Assembly: GCA_049487715.1 (NCBI GenBank)
Contig: CP150559.1
Location: 620,001-684,000, forward strand
Reading direction: 5' to 3'
Source of the DNA: Pycnococcus provasolii
Lineage: Eukaryota > Chlorophyta > Pseudoscourfieldiophyceae > Pseudoscourfieldiales
DNA length: 64,000 nucleotides
In this document: positions 31,795 to 41,300 of the stretch, one piece after another
How positions within the stretch are numbered: the stretch's first letter is position 1
Layout of the letters: each line of letters opens with the position of its first letter
The notes under the pieces: generated by a model
What the model was told of the DNA's origin: nothing
Database searches by the model: none
Seen by the model: only the letters and a program-made list of their open reading frames with translations
Program-made: the position numbers and the translations under genes

Positions 31795-31877
31795 CCGCTT
31801 TTTTTCCCGCTTTTTTAACGAAGTTTTTCCACCAATTTTTGAACAATTTTTCCCGCTTTTTTCCCGATTTTTCCCGC
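31795..31877 (+). promoter_or_regulatory. Tandem TTTCCCGC sites (E2F-like)
   Basis: Three exact TTTCCCGC sites (31803-31810, 31849-31856, 31870-31877) and a TTTCCCGA variant (about 31860-31867), upstream of the glycosyltransferase-methyltransferase start. TTTSSCGC is the E2F/DP consensus. They may equally be a degenerate simple repeat; binding is inference. Confidence 0.5.
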
Positions 31878-31997
31878 TTTTTCCGGAAAATTCGTATTAG
31901 TTGGTTTCAAAAACGCCCTAACCCAAACCCTTCATTCCTTCCGTCAGGAAAATCTGCAACTTTGCGGTCCCTTTTCCTTCATTTTTTTCCACCTCTG

Positions 31998-34730
31998 ATG
32001 ATGAATCGACTGACGATAATGGCGCTCAAAGTCCTCGTACTCGTAGCCATGCTCCTCCTCGCGATGGCAATCCTTGAACAAATAATCCTAATCAATATAG
32101 TGACCACCAATAACAAGTTAACAACGCGCGCTCGCAATCTGCAGCAACAACAACAAACTGGCAGCCACGACGTCAAACCTAGTGTCAAACCTGTGTCAAA
32201 CCGTCACACTTCCTATTACTATAGTAGAGCCGATGCGGCAACAAAAGAATCTGGGATGACGAGAAGTAATCGTTACCAGAGGTATCAGACAACGTGGACG
32301 TGCACGGGTGAAGGACGGGCACGAGCCTGCTTGTTCCGAAACATCTTCAGGGAAAAGAAAAGCAGGACTTTCTGGATAGCAAACAGCACCGGTCGCCAGC
32401 CACCGGAAATAATGACAACGAATAAGTGGGGCTACCCTCAGTCGTTCGGATCGTTAGAGGAAAGCACGTTTCTGAAAGAAAACAACTCCGTGAAATACCG
32501 TGCAGGTGACCACCTTTACGTTGATCAGACTTGGACGCACAACATAGGGCACGCGCTGTGGGACGGCCTCTTCTCAAGCTGGACGGCTATGCTCATGATC
32601 CTCGACGGAAAGCCGCCCGCAGAATTTCGCATCGTTCTTAACGCGTACGACCAAACGAACGAGACATTCAACGAGTCTCTCTTTCGCCAAGCTTTGCAAA
32701 AATTCGGCGGAAACGGCCTGATCACTTACTTAGACGACAGGAGCTTGAAGGTTCACGATCCGAGTATAGACGCTGGTTGGGAGTGCTTCGAGCGCATCGT
32801 AATTGGCGCAGGAGCAAAGGGGCTCAGGTGGTACCAAAAGGACATGCGAATGGCGGGCACGAAATACATGCGCGCGTTTCGCGATCGCATGCTCATAATG
32901 CACGGCATCAAGCCATCGTCGTCAGAGCAGCAAAACATCATCTCGGTCTTCGAGAACAAGCGCTACGGAGAACAAGGCGTGATGCGCGAGATTCAACAGG
33001 CAATTTCAAATCTGCAGCACGAGGGACTGAACGTCGAGTATGTGAAGTGGAAACACATCGCGCGGAGGTACGACCTGATAGGCAATCTTTCGTCCTGGGA
33101 AGCTCAGCTTGCGGCAGTGACCCAGACGTCTGTGTACGTGACAGCACCCGGCACAGGCATGATGCTGGCACCATTCTTGCCAGACGGCGCTGTGGTGGTC
33201 AACTTGCTTTCGCGCAGTTCGTTTATGGTTAATGTGATTGGCAATGGCGTAGCTCCTTTCGAGCTTCAAGTACCGGACCCGATGGAAGATAGTCTGCTAG
33301 GTTCGGTGGACTACATCCGAGCACTGTACTACCCAATGGACGTGCGCCTCAAGAAGCCGGGGATTCATCATGTTCTGCTCGAAGAGTTGATCCGCCGTGC
33401 CGCCAAACTTGTGAAGCAGCAGTTCAAAACTCCGATCGATGACTTACATCTCAACCTATCTCCCGCAAGCCTTGTTCTGAATCGAGCATGCGATAAGTTG
33501 CCTGCAGAATGCAATTCGGTGCTCGAGGTGATGAACGGTTTGCGATCTTGCCCAAAACGACTCCAAGGTGCAGATGGCACAACATTTTCATTTTCCGGTC
33601 GAGAATTGATGCTGTGGCCCGCCCAACTTCTCCAAAGAGTATACCTTACTTCGCGTCTTCGCCTCGACGATCATCAGTGCATTCCAAATGCATACCGCGA
33701 GGCGATTCTGAAAGAGGCTGATGAAGAGCTTCACGAAATTAGGAGGACTTTTGATTCAACGCACCACGCAAGTCTTGATCAGTACGTGTTGGATTCTGGT
33801 AAGTTTTGTGATCGTTCACCGCTACAAAGGCTCGTGGGTGGGAAGACAACCCCCTGTGACAATCGCGAGTGCGTTTTTGACGACGTTGTGGTTGCAGCCA
33901 CATTTCCAGAAGGATGGATTTCCTCGGGCGACGGTGAATCACATAAGGCGATTTTGAAACGGCGATACATACGACGGCAACGGCGATACATGCGCGCAAA
34001 CGCCTCTTCTGACTGCATCGCGTACGGTGTCGGAATTCATGACAATTTCCAGTTCGAGGCATCGCTCGTGAAACAAGGATGTACCGTTCATGCGTTCGAT
34101 TGTACGACGCGTGACGTCGACAATCGAATGGCTCGTGCTGGTGTCATATTCGAGCCCATCTGCATCGGCGAAAGCTCAGATCTACCGGGACAAATTTACC
34201 AAGATCATCTTAGCTCGGTGACTGCAGCCTCTAATGGCGACACTCACAACGCGTTCGTATCGTCATCGCAAGACCCAGTCTTCATGCCGCTCAATGATGT
34301 GCTTGATAGTCACGGCCACTCGCATCTCGATTTGCTTAAAATGGACATCGAGGGCCATGAGTGGCGTATATTCGAACATGAGATCATTGGCAGTGGCAGC
34401 CAAAGGCTAGATTCATTGCCTTACGAGATTTCATTCGAGCTTCACACAGAGATGGCGAACAAGGCGTATGTATCTGAGGCGCTTGTGAAGGGCAAAAACA
34501 AGCGGGAAGTGAATGAACTTTTCATCAAGCTGTGGAAGCTTGGATATCGTGTGATCAGCAAAGTGCTGAACTCAGGCGATCCTGCATGCTGCGAGTTTGT
34601 CGTGGCACGATTAGGTTCCGTGAATAATGTGAGCGACACCTGGCGCAACGTCGTGCGTTCGAGCCACGATGTGTGCCCCGCGCGAAGGGTTTTAAAAGGG
34701 CCGTTTACAAAAACACGGTCGTCAGGCTAA
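31998..34730 (+). CDS. GT61-type glycosyltransferase fused to methyltransferase
   Basis: 910 residues. An N-terminal signal anchor (about 10-35, IMALKVLVLVAMLLLAMAIL) indicates a type II Golgi membrane protein. The DUF563/GT61 domain (about 90-480) has THNIGHALWDGLFSSW and the block APGTGMMLAPFLPDGAVVV. A Cys-containing linker follows, then a SAM-methyltransferase-like domain (about 665-860) with YGVGIHDNFQFEASL, VHAFDCTT, LLKMDIEGHEWRIFE and YEISFELH, as in METTL24/Methyltransf_22 proteins. The architecture suggests glycan transfer plus O-methylation. The start at ATGATG 31998 is chosen; the T-rich sequence upstream is open but reads as promoter. It is AT-richer than its neighbours. Confidence 0.85.
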   Translation: MMNRLTIMALKVLVLVAMLLLAMAILEQIILINIVTTNNKLTTRARNLQQQQQTGSHDVKPSVKPVSNRHTSYYYSRADAATKESGMTRSNRYQRYQTTWTCTGEGRARACLFRNIFREKKSRTFWIANSTGRQPPEIMTTNKWGYPQSFGSLEESTFLKENNSVKYRAGDHLYVDQTWTHNIGHALWDGLFSSWTAMLMILDGKPPAEFRIVLNAYDQTNETFNESLFRQALQKFGGNGLITYLDDRSLKVHDPSIDAGWECFERIVIGAGAKGLRWYQKDMRMAGTKYMRAFRDRMLIMHGIKPSSSEQQNIISVFENKRYGEQGVMREIQQAISNLQHEGLNVEYVKWKHIARRYDLIGNLSSWEAQLAAVTQTSVYVTAPGTGMMLAPFLPDGAVVVNLLSRSSFMVNVIGNGVAPFELQVPDPMEDSLLGSVDYIRALYYPMDVRLKKPGIHHVLLEELIRRAAKLVKQQFKTPIDDLHLNLSPASLVLNRACDKLPAECNSVLEVMNGLRSCPKRLQGADGTTFSFSGRELMLWPAQLLQRVYLTSRLRLDDHQCIPNAYREAILKEADEELHEIRRTFDSTHHASLDQYVLDSGKFCDRSPLQRLVGGKTTPCDNRECVFDDVVVAATFPEGWISSGDGESHKAILKRRYIRRQRRYMRANASSDCIAYGVGIHDNFQFEASLVKQGCTVHAFDCTTRDVDNRMARAGVIFEPICIGESSDLPGQIYQDHLSSVTAASNGDTHNAFVSSSQDPVFMPLNDVLDSHGHSHLDLLKMDIEGHEWRIFEHEIIGSGSQRLDSLPYEISFELHTEMANKAYVSEALVKGKNKREVNELFIKLWKLGYRVISKVLNSGDPACCEFVVARLGSVNNVSDTWRNVVRSSHDVCPARRVLKGPFTKTRSSG

Positions 34731-35295
34731 ACCCGGAACCCGCAAGATGGCTCATCTCCTCCCCAGTACCCCACAAGACAAAAGGCTCAGGTTTATATTC
34801 TCGACAAATACATAGTTGTACTCTTGTAAGTTGTAACACCTCACATTCAAGTATAGCTTGCGTCCACATTCCTCAGGTGGTTCTTCACCGGTCATCGCTG
34901 ACCAGTGACCACCTCGCCAAGTTGACCATAGTGACCATACAGCCCATCAGTCCTTACTACCTCAATACCTCCTCCTCCCCGCACGTTCAGCGTTCTCACC
35001 GTTCGCACACTATCCTTCGCACTTGCGCATCGCGACACCAGGGATCCAACATCGCGTGCTCGAGGACTTGATCAAAGATGCGCTCGACCTTACAGAGAAG
35101 GAGCTTTCAGTTGACGACGAGACGGCGACTCTATCTCCGGAGAGCACCGCCGTGAGCAGGGCGTGCGCTGCATTACCGTCAGAATGCACTGAGGTTTTGA
35201 ATAAGATGAACTTTGGAGGGTGCAGTGCTCAGCGTGTGCTCATAGTCGAAGCTGTATTCAACTGCAGCCTCGTAATTAACATGCATCGCGAATGG

Positions 35296-35303
35296 GCGCA
35301 AAC
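35296..35303. repeat. 8-bp target-site duplication, left
   Basis: GCGCAAAC, repeated exactly at 35603-35610 on the other side of the element. An 8-bp duplication is typical of hAT transposons. Confidence 0.85.
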
Positions 35304-35602
35304 TATAGGTGGGCAATTACATTGTAACAAGAAATTTGCTCTTGTAATTACATGTAATTACATGTAATTTGTTACAGTAACATTAATTATATGTAATTGA
35401 CTAACCCCTAATTCCGGTCGGGTCGCTTGGTCGGGAGTTTGTTGTGATGTTGGGTGCTCGTAGAGAAGGTGTAATTAAGACCTATTTAGCTCAGTACTAG
35501 CCCCAAACCCCTGTAACACCGAACTAGCCTCATGTAATTACATGTAATTACATGTAATCACATGTACATGTAATTACAAGAAAAATTACATGCCCACCTA
35601 TA
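35304..35602. mobile_element. hAT-type MITE with splice-competent ends
   Basis: 299 bp with no coding capacity. The ends TATAGGTGGGC...GCCCACCTATA are perfect inverted repeats, and pairing extends imperfectly for about 70 bp through CATGTAATTACATG repeats. It is flanked by the 8-bp duplication GCGCAAAC. GGTGGGCA near the terminus and the 8-bp duplication fit hAT elements. The left end reads ATAG|GTGGGC (donor-like) and the right end CACCTATAG| (acceptor-like, the final G coming from the duplication). Confidence 0.9.
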
Positions 35603-36508
35603 GCGCAAACTGAGTTTTCACATATGAGTTGGCCTGCAACCATCTTGTATTACAGCTACATTTTTGAACAACTCGGATTAATCGACGAGAAGTGCATACC
35701 GTCAAAGTTTGCACAACGAGCGCTGGCAGAGGCGAGAAACTTTGATCAACTTGCAAAGAGCTTTGATGCCATCAAATTTCAGTTGCAAAACTGGAAAGTA
35801 GTGGAGCATGCTGAGAAAGCAAATAATGCCGTTGCCTACGCTGGCCAAGTTGGCCAGGATAAGTGCCTTCTTTCGATGACGGACAACCCGTATGGCGATG
35901 ACTTGTTTTATGTCGACATCGGATCGAATGACCCGATTCAGATCAGCAACACGTACATCCTAGATCGCCAGTTCAGGTGGCGTGGAATATGTGTGGAGCC
36001 ACAGGAAAGATTCGTGGAGGCATACAAAGTGCACCGCACGTGTGCGCACGTACGAAAGGCAATCTCGTCGAAGGAGAGCGTTGCATTTGTTGAACGGGAT
36101 GATCCTGGCTTTAGCGGTATTGCTGGGTATGACAACCCCCTCGGATCAGAATTCAAAACGCTTGACGCGACAACAACGTTGAGAAGTCTTTTCGAAGATT
36201 ATGCTGTGCCGTACGATATAGCGTACATGTCGGTTGACGTTGAAGGCTACGAGCTCGAGGTGTTTAAAACCTTCCCGTTCGACTCGCATCGAGTACGCTA
36301 CATGACCGTCGAACGGCCGTCCAAGGAGCTCAATAATTTGTTAATTGCGAAGGGCTACTGCATACTTCACAACGGCGCATATTTTAATGACATTTGGTAT
36401 GCGCACAGAGAATTCAAGATACCTCAACCTGATATTGAGGCATGTGCAGTGTACGATCTTCCTAAGCATTTATCTGATCCATCGTATAAGTGCCATCCAT
36501 AAGTGATC

Positions 36509-36574
36509 ACGACGTTTGAGGAAAATGAAACTTGTGTTCTTGTAAATCTAATAAAGAGATAGACTTTGCAAAAT
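36509..36574 (+). repeat. Direct repeat, copy 2 of ATG7 3' end
   Basis: Near-identical to 31691-31757. Here it follows the FkbM-like pseudogene. The pair encloses the whole AT-richer glycosyltransferase/methyltransferase block. Confidence 0.85.
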
Positions 36575-36656
36575 AAGTTCGTTTGTTTTACTGTCGATTA
36601 CTTTATTAATTTATCACTGTTCGAATTCGCTCACAATTCGCTCAATGCCGTGCAAT

Positions 36657-38057
36657 TCACTGATAGCGCCTTCCACCGAACGGGTCGAGAATTTCAACCG
36701 CAGGTGCCGGTGCAGGGGCCCGTGACGCACGTCCTCCTCCTCCGCCGCCGCCACGTCCACGTCCTCCACGTCCACGTCCTCCGCGTCCTCCATCACCTGG
36801 TGCTGACAAAGCCACTCCTCGTCGTGGGGGTGGTGACAAAGCCACCCGTCGTGGGGGTGGGGGTGCAGCCGCGTTGGTGGTGGTGGGCGGCGCCGGCGGC
36901 ATAGAGCATGGTGGAGGGACTGGTCCAGGCTGCCGCTGATGTTGCTGCTGATATCCTGGCGCTGGCGCTGCGGCGTCGGCGGCGATGGTTGTTCGACGCG
37001 CATAGACGGCACTAGTGTTGGGGGCAGTAGTGCCGTTGCTGACGCGGCGTGCTGCTGCTGCTGCTTCGTTCATTTCGTTGCGCTCTCGCTCCATGAATCG
37101 TAGCGTTTCATGCGCCTGAGCATTACGCGCTTCCAGCTCTCGCATGTGCCTTTCCAACGCTACGACGAGCGCTTCAGCAGCCCCGACATAGTCGTCCTCT
37201 CCCATTCTCTCGGTGATCGTCTTCGTTTCCGCCGCACTGCATGCGAGACCCGATGTTGCGTATGCATATTCGCGGATCAGTCCTTCCACGCGTCGCATTG
37301 TGTTTTCGTGCGTCGTCTCAAGCTCATTGCTCATTGCGTCGGCTCGTGCAACGTGTTCCTTCAAGCTGGCGGCAAGCTGTGCTTCATCGTCAATGTCACT
37401 TTTATTATTATTCTGTTTGTCATCTTCAACAATCGCGGCAGTGGTAGTTTTGCGATCTGCAGCAAACACCTCTTGTTCCCGCTGCAGCTGTGCAATCTTA
37501 GCTTGAATGCGCTGCATCAGCGAATCGGTCATCATCATGGGATCTATGGCGTTTTCACCGTCGCCGTTGCCGCCGGCGCCATGCTCGTTCATCTTCAGCT
37601 CGGCAGGAGGAGAAGACTTTGCATCTTCTCCTCCGTTTGTGTCGCCGCCGTCGTGCAAGGAAGATGGGAGCCATGCTGCATCGTCAAGCAGTATACCCAT
37701 CAAATTTTCGTCGTTAAATCCCAGATGAATCAGTCGTCGTCGCTGTTGTTCCTCGTCGTCGTCGTCGTCGTCATCATCACCGCGTGGCTTTTTCCCACCG
37801 TCGACGACGACGATGCTGAGTGCCAGATTCCGCGCGCGATACTCCACCTCCCTCGCTCGTTCCCCGTGCAGACGCGTCTGGAGGATTCTCTCAATCTCGG
37901 CCAAATGTTTCGTAAATTCTCTCGCGTCGTTAAGTTTTTGCTCACCCGCATCGAGCGCCTCCTTGACGCGTGCGAGCTGATCGACGAGGGACGCCAGCGA
38001 CGCTCCTCCACCTGGACCACCACCATGACCACCACCTACCTTCACGACGGGAAGCAT
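36657..38057 (-). CDS. Coiled-coil protein with Pro- and RGG-rich C-terminus
   Basis: 466 residues. A Gly-rich start leads into a coiled coil (about 20-75), an Asp tract (about 93-101) and a second long helical region (about 180-345). Then comes a Pro/Ala-rich linker and a Gly/Arg region with repeated GRGG motifs, as in RNA-binding or nucleolar proteins. It ends VEILDPFGGRRYQ. No named family was recognised; a scaffold or ribonucleoprotein component is plausible. It shares a divergent promoter with CAP-D3 (282 bp between starts). Confidence 0.75.
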   Translation of the reverse strand: MLPVVKVGGGHGGGPGGGASLASLVDQLARVKEALDAGEQKLNDAREFTKHLAEIERILQTRLHGERAREVEYRARNLALSIVVVDGGKKPRGDDDDDDDDEEQQRRRLIHLGFNDENLMGILLDDAAWLPSSLHDGGDTNGGEDAKSSPPAELKMNEHGAGGNGDGENAIDPMMMTDSLMQRIQAKIAQLQREQEVFAADRKTTTAAIVEDDKQNNNKSDIDDEAQLAASLKEHVARADAMSNELETTHENTMRRVEGLIREYAYATSGLACSAAETKTITERMGEDDYVGAAEALVVALERHMRELEARNAQAHETLRFMERERNEMNEAAAAARRVSNGTTAPNTSAVYARRTTIAADAAAPAPGYQQQHQRQPGPVPPPCSMPPAPPTTTNAAAPPPPRRVALSPPPRRGVALSAPGDGGRGGRGRGGRGRGGGGGGGRASRAPAPAPAVEILDPFGGRRYQ

Positions 38058-38145
38058 TCAAAACCAATGAAAAATAAGTACTGAAATAAAGTTTTTTAAA
38101 TTGAAAAATTGGAAGGACGAAGAAACCAGGTCTACTACTTGATGT

Positions 38146-38160
38146 AACCCTAACCCTAAC
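38146..38160. repeat. Short CCCTAA repeat in divergent promoter
   Basis: TAACCCTAACCCTAAC, between the coiled-coil gene (minus, start 38057) and CAP-D3 (plus, start 38340). Confidence 0.85.
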
Positions 38161-38339
38161 TTGTCCCAGGAGAAGGAGAAGTCCGGAACGTCGGGGGCGG
38201 GAGAAGGAGAGGAGGGGAGAGGAGGGATGGAGGAGGGGAGGGGCCTGCTTTGCATTTTGAAAATTCAACAGCCCCTCCCCCTCCCCTCCCGAAAAAACAA
38301 ACAGCTTTCTACTCGCACGCGCACTTCCCGTCCGGAGCC

Positions 38340-41300
38340 ATGGACGACGACGACGCGACCATGGAGGAGGCTGCGCCGACGCAACTTCAGCCGACGCAGC
38401 CGCGCACGCAGATGCAGGTGACGCAACCCGCGGTGGCGGCAGCCGCCCCAGCGGATGCACACGTCGCAAACGTGCTCGCGTCCATCTGCCAAGGCGACGC
38501 GCAACCTGCCCAGGGAGAAGTCGACGCGGAGACGAAAGACGCGCTCGCCGCACTCGCCGCGGACCCGCGAAGGGACGCGACGGCTAACAGACTGTGGGCA
38601 AGAATCAACGCGCAGCACAGGTGCACGCCAGGGGCGGTCGCGACGGCGCTCCTCGCGTGCGTCGAAAATGCGGGAGCGCGACACGAACCGACGGCGAGGG
38701 ACGGCCTGCTGTGGGCGGCGGCGTACGCAAACCTCCTGCGTGGAACCCAGTGCCCCGCGCTCGGGCTGCTCAACCACGCGCTCTTCGAGGATGTCATTCA
38801 CCGCGCGTGCGATGCGCTCTCTAAGACAGCGGCAGCTACCCAAGACGCACAGCCGGATGCCGAGCAGCTCAAAACAACAGCCACGACCGTCCTTCGCGAT
38901 GTTGCCCACTCGCTTGGACAGCTGCCGCTGCGTGACCAGGGATATGGGCTGCTGCGCGGCGTCGCGGAGGCTTTCGTCGCCGTTCTGTGCATCCCCAACC
39001 TGTCCGAGCAGGCGAACGAGGCGGCGTGCGACGGACTGACCGCGCTCATGAACGAGCAGCGACACGGCGACGCGTCGCAGACGAGCGCCATGGTGATGCG
39101 CCTGCTCAGCCCCCTGGTTCTGGGCACCTTCAAGCCGCCCGTGGGATGCGCGGCACCGTCGTCGCGAGACCGCACTTCCGTGCGCACGGCAGCGCTGACG
39201 TACGTCTGCGACCTCGCGTGCGGCTTCCACGAGCAGGCGACGGCGGCGGCAGGTGCGCTCGCGAAACACCTGCTGCTGCGTGCTATGGACCGCGCGGAGC
39301 CGCGTGCCGTCGCAGCCTCGTCCGCGGCGGAGATCGCGGCAGCACTGCCTGCGCTCGAGCGTGCGGGCTTGCTGCGCTTTACCGCGAAGCTGAGCAGGTC
39401 TGCGCAGGTGGCGCACCGAACAACCGCGTGCGAGGCGGCGCCGGGCCTTTTCCTTGCGTGCTCAGAGGAAGCGCTCGAGGGAGGTGGCGCCACTGCGGCG
39501 CCAAGGACGCCCGCTGGACAAACGCCGGGATCGGCCAACGCAAAGGAGGCGAGAGCTGAGAGCGACGCCGCCGCGGCGCTCATCGCCGCGCTCGTCAATC
39601 GCTGCTCGGACACCGCACCGGCGGTACGAGCCAAGGCACTTACGGGAGTCGCAGCGGTTGCGCAGAGCCTTGTGCACGATGCGGAGAGCGCCCGCGCTCG
39701 CGCCGGCGCGGATGACTACGCAACACCCGCACGCGTGCGAACGCTGCTGAACCTCACCGCCAGCTTTGCCCTGCGCAGCCCCGGAGCCACGCCCGGCGTG
39801 GGCGGCATGACAGGGGCAAGCAATGGAATCACGCCAGGGAGTGGGTTGGCACAAGCGGCGGGCATGACACCTGGCAAGGAACTAAAAACACCCGGCCGTG
39901 GATCGCCAGATGCCATGGATGCCGACGGTATCTCGCCGGCATCCACGGCGTACACGCCAACGAGCCCTGCTGAGATGCAGGAGCAGGCGAGCGCGTCTCT
40001 GCTCCCTCTCGCGCGCAAGCGCGCGACGGACGCCAAGTTCGCCGTGCGCCGCGCCGCGTTCGGCCTTCTCGAGAATCTGCTCGCGCTCTCTCGTGCCGCG
40101 CCGTCTGCGGAGGATCGCGCCGTCGCTGCCGCGGCGTGTGGCGACGCGCTCGTTTCGTTGCGAAAGCACGGACTGGCTCTGTGCACGGACGCCCTGCAGC
40201 GTCACCCGTCGCCTGAGACGGCGCGACTCTGGCTGTCATCCGCGCTCCCGCTCGTTGACGACGTCGAGTCCAGCCTGCAGGAGAAGGCGCTTGGCATGGT
40301 CGAGGAGATTCTCATCGCGGCGCTCACCGACCCGCAGCTCGTCGTGCAAATCAACGGCGTGGCGGACTCCGACGAGAAAAAGGCTGCCGCCCTGGCCCTG
40401 CGCCCGAGCGCGCGCGCGATGCCTCTGCTGACGGCGCTCCCGCTCGTGGGCAGCTCCGCCGTGAGGCACGTGGGAAGCGCGCTGCGCATGATGCATCAGC
40501 GCAAGCGCCTCAAGGCGAGCACACTCGCGCGCGCGTGCCAGCGTGTCATGGATGCCGCCGCGGCTGATGGAGAGTTGAGCAAGTTTGCGCCGGCAGTGGA
40601 AGGCGCATGGATTCTTCTGCACGAGCTGAGCTGCGTTGATGGCGCATGCGTCGCATGGAAGTTCCTGGAGCCCGCGTGGATCGCCGCGAAGTCAGCACAG
40701 CCGCAGGAGGGTGCCGCGCTGCGCAGGCACGCTCTCGTGGTTAGGACAATGGCGAATGCGGCGACGCACCTCAAGGCGGGCGAGGCGGAGCGCTTGGCGG
40801 AGGCAGTCCACGAACCGGTGGCTGCCCTGCACGTGACTCCAACGCTGATCGGGTCCTACGTGCGCGTTCTAGATCGCATCTCCGCCTCCTCGGAAACGCG
40901 CTCGGACAATCCGAACATCCGCTGGCTCACGGCATCACGCAAGTGGTCGATCGATGCCGCGGAGAAGTGCTCGAAGGTGCTGCGCACTTACTGCATTCCC
41001 ATCGTGGGCGGCAGCGCCGCGGCGTCCACCGCCGCCTCAGGCGAGCCGCCGCCACCGGAGTCGGAGGTTCTCTCGGCGCTCGCGCTGCTCGGCGAGGCGA
41101 GCCTCGTGCACCCACCTTCGGTGCCCCGAGACGCGTCGACGCTCGTTCAGGCGATCGCAGTGCCGCCAGGGGGCCACAGCGACGCCTGCCCAACGCACGT
41201 GTCGGCACATGCATGGGCATGCCTCGGAAAGCTCTGCCTTACGGACGAGAGGCTCGCCAAGTCAACCGCACCGCTCTTCGCGCAGTGCGTGAGCCGATCC

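Larger units (their letters stand above)
35030..36502 (+). pseudogene. Truncated GT61-linker/FkbM methyltransferase copy, split by MITE
   Basis: The first part (35030-35303) matches the post-GT61 linker of the upstream gene, starting at its GIHHVLLEEL segment. The second (35611-36502) continues that linker and ends in an FkbM-type methyltransferase: YVDIGSNDP, CVEPQERFVEAY, MSVDVEGYELEVF. No GT61 domain or start codon precedes it. A 299-bp MITE (35304-35602) sits between the parts. Removing it and one target copy, or splicing 35309-35603 (GT...AG), keeps one frame. It may be a pseudogene, or a 3' cassette spliced to upstream exons. The methyltransferase type differs from the neighbour's. Confidence 0.7.

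Noticed and set aside
31749-31997. N-terminal extension of the glycosyltransferase fusion.
   Set aside because: The open frame comes from T-rich tandem TTTCCCGC-like repeats, lacks an ATG, and would place residues before a good signal anchor.
35304-35602. ACATGTAATT repeats as a CRISPR or satellite array.
   Set aside because: They are internal palindromes of one MITE with a clear target-site duplication, not spaced repeats.
31998-36502. Giant-virus insertion.
   Set aside because: Families are shared with viruses, but no viral structural or replication gene is present; domain type alone is not enough.
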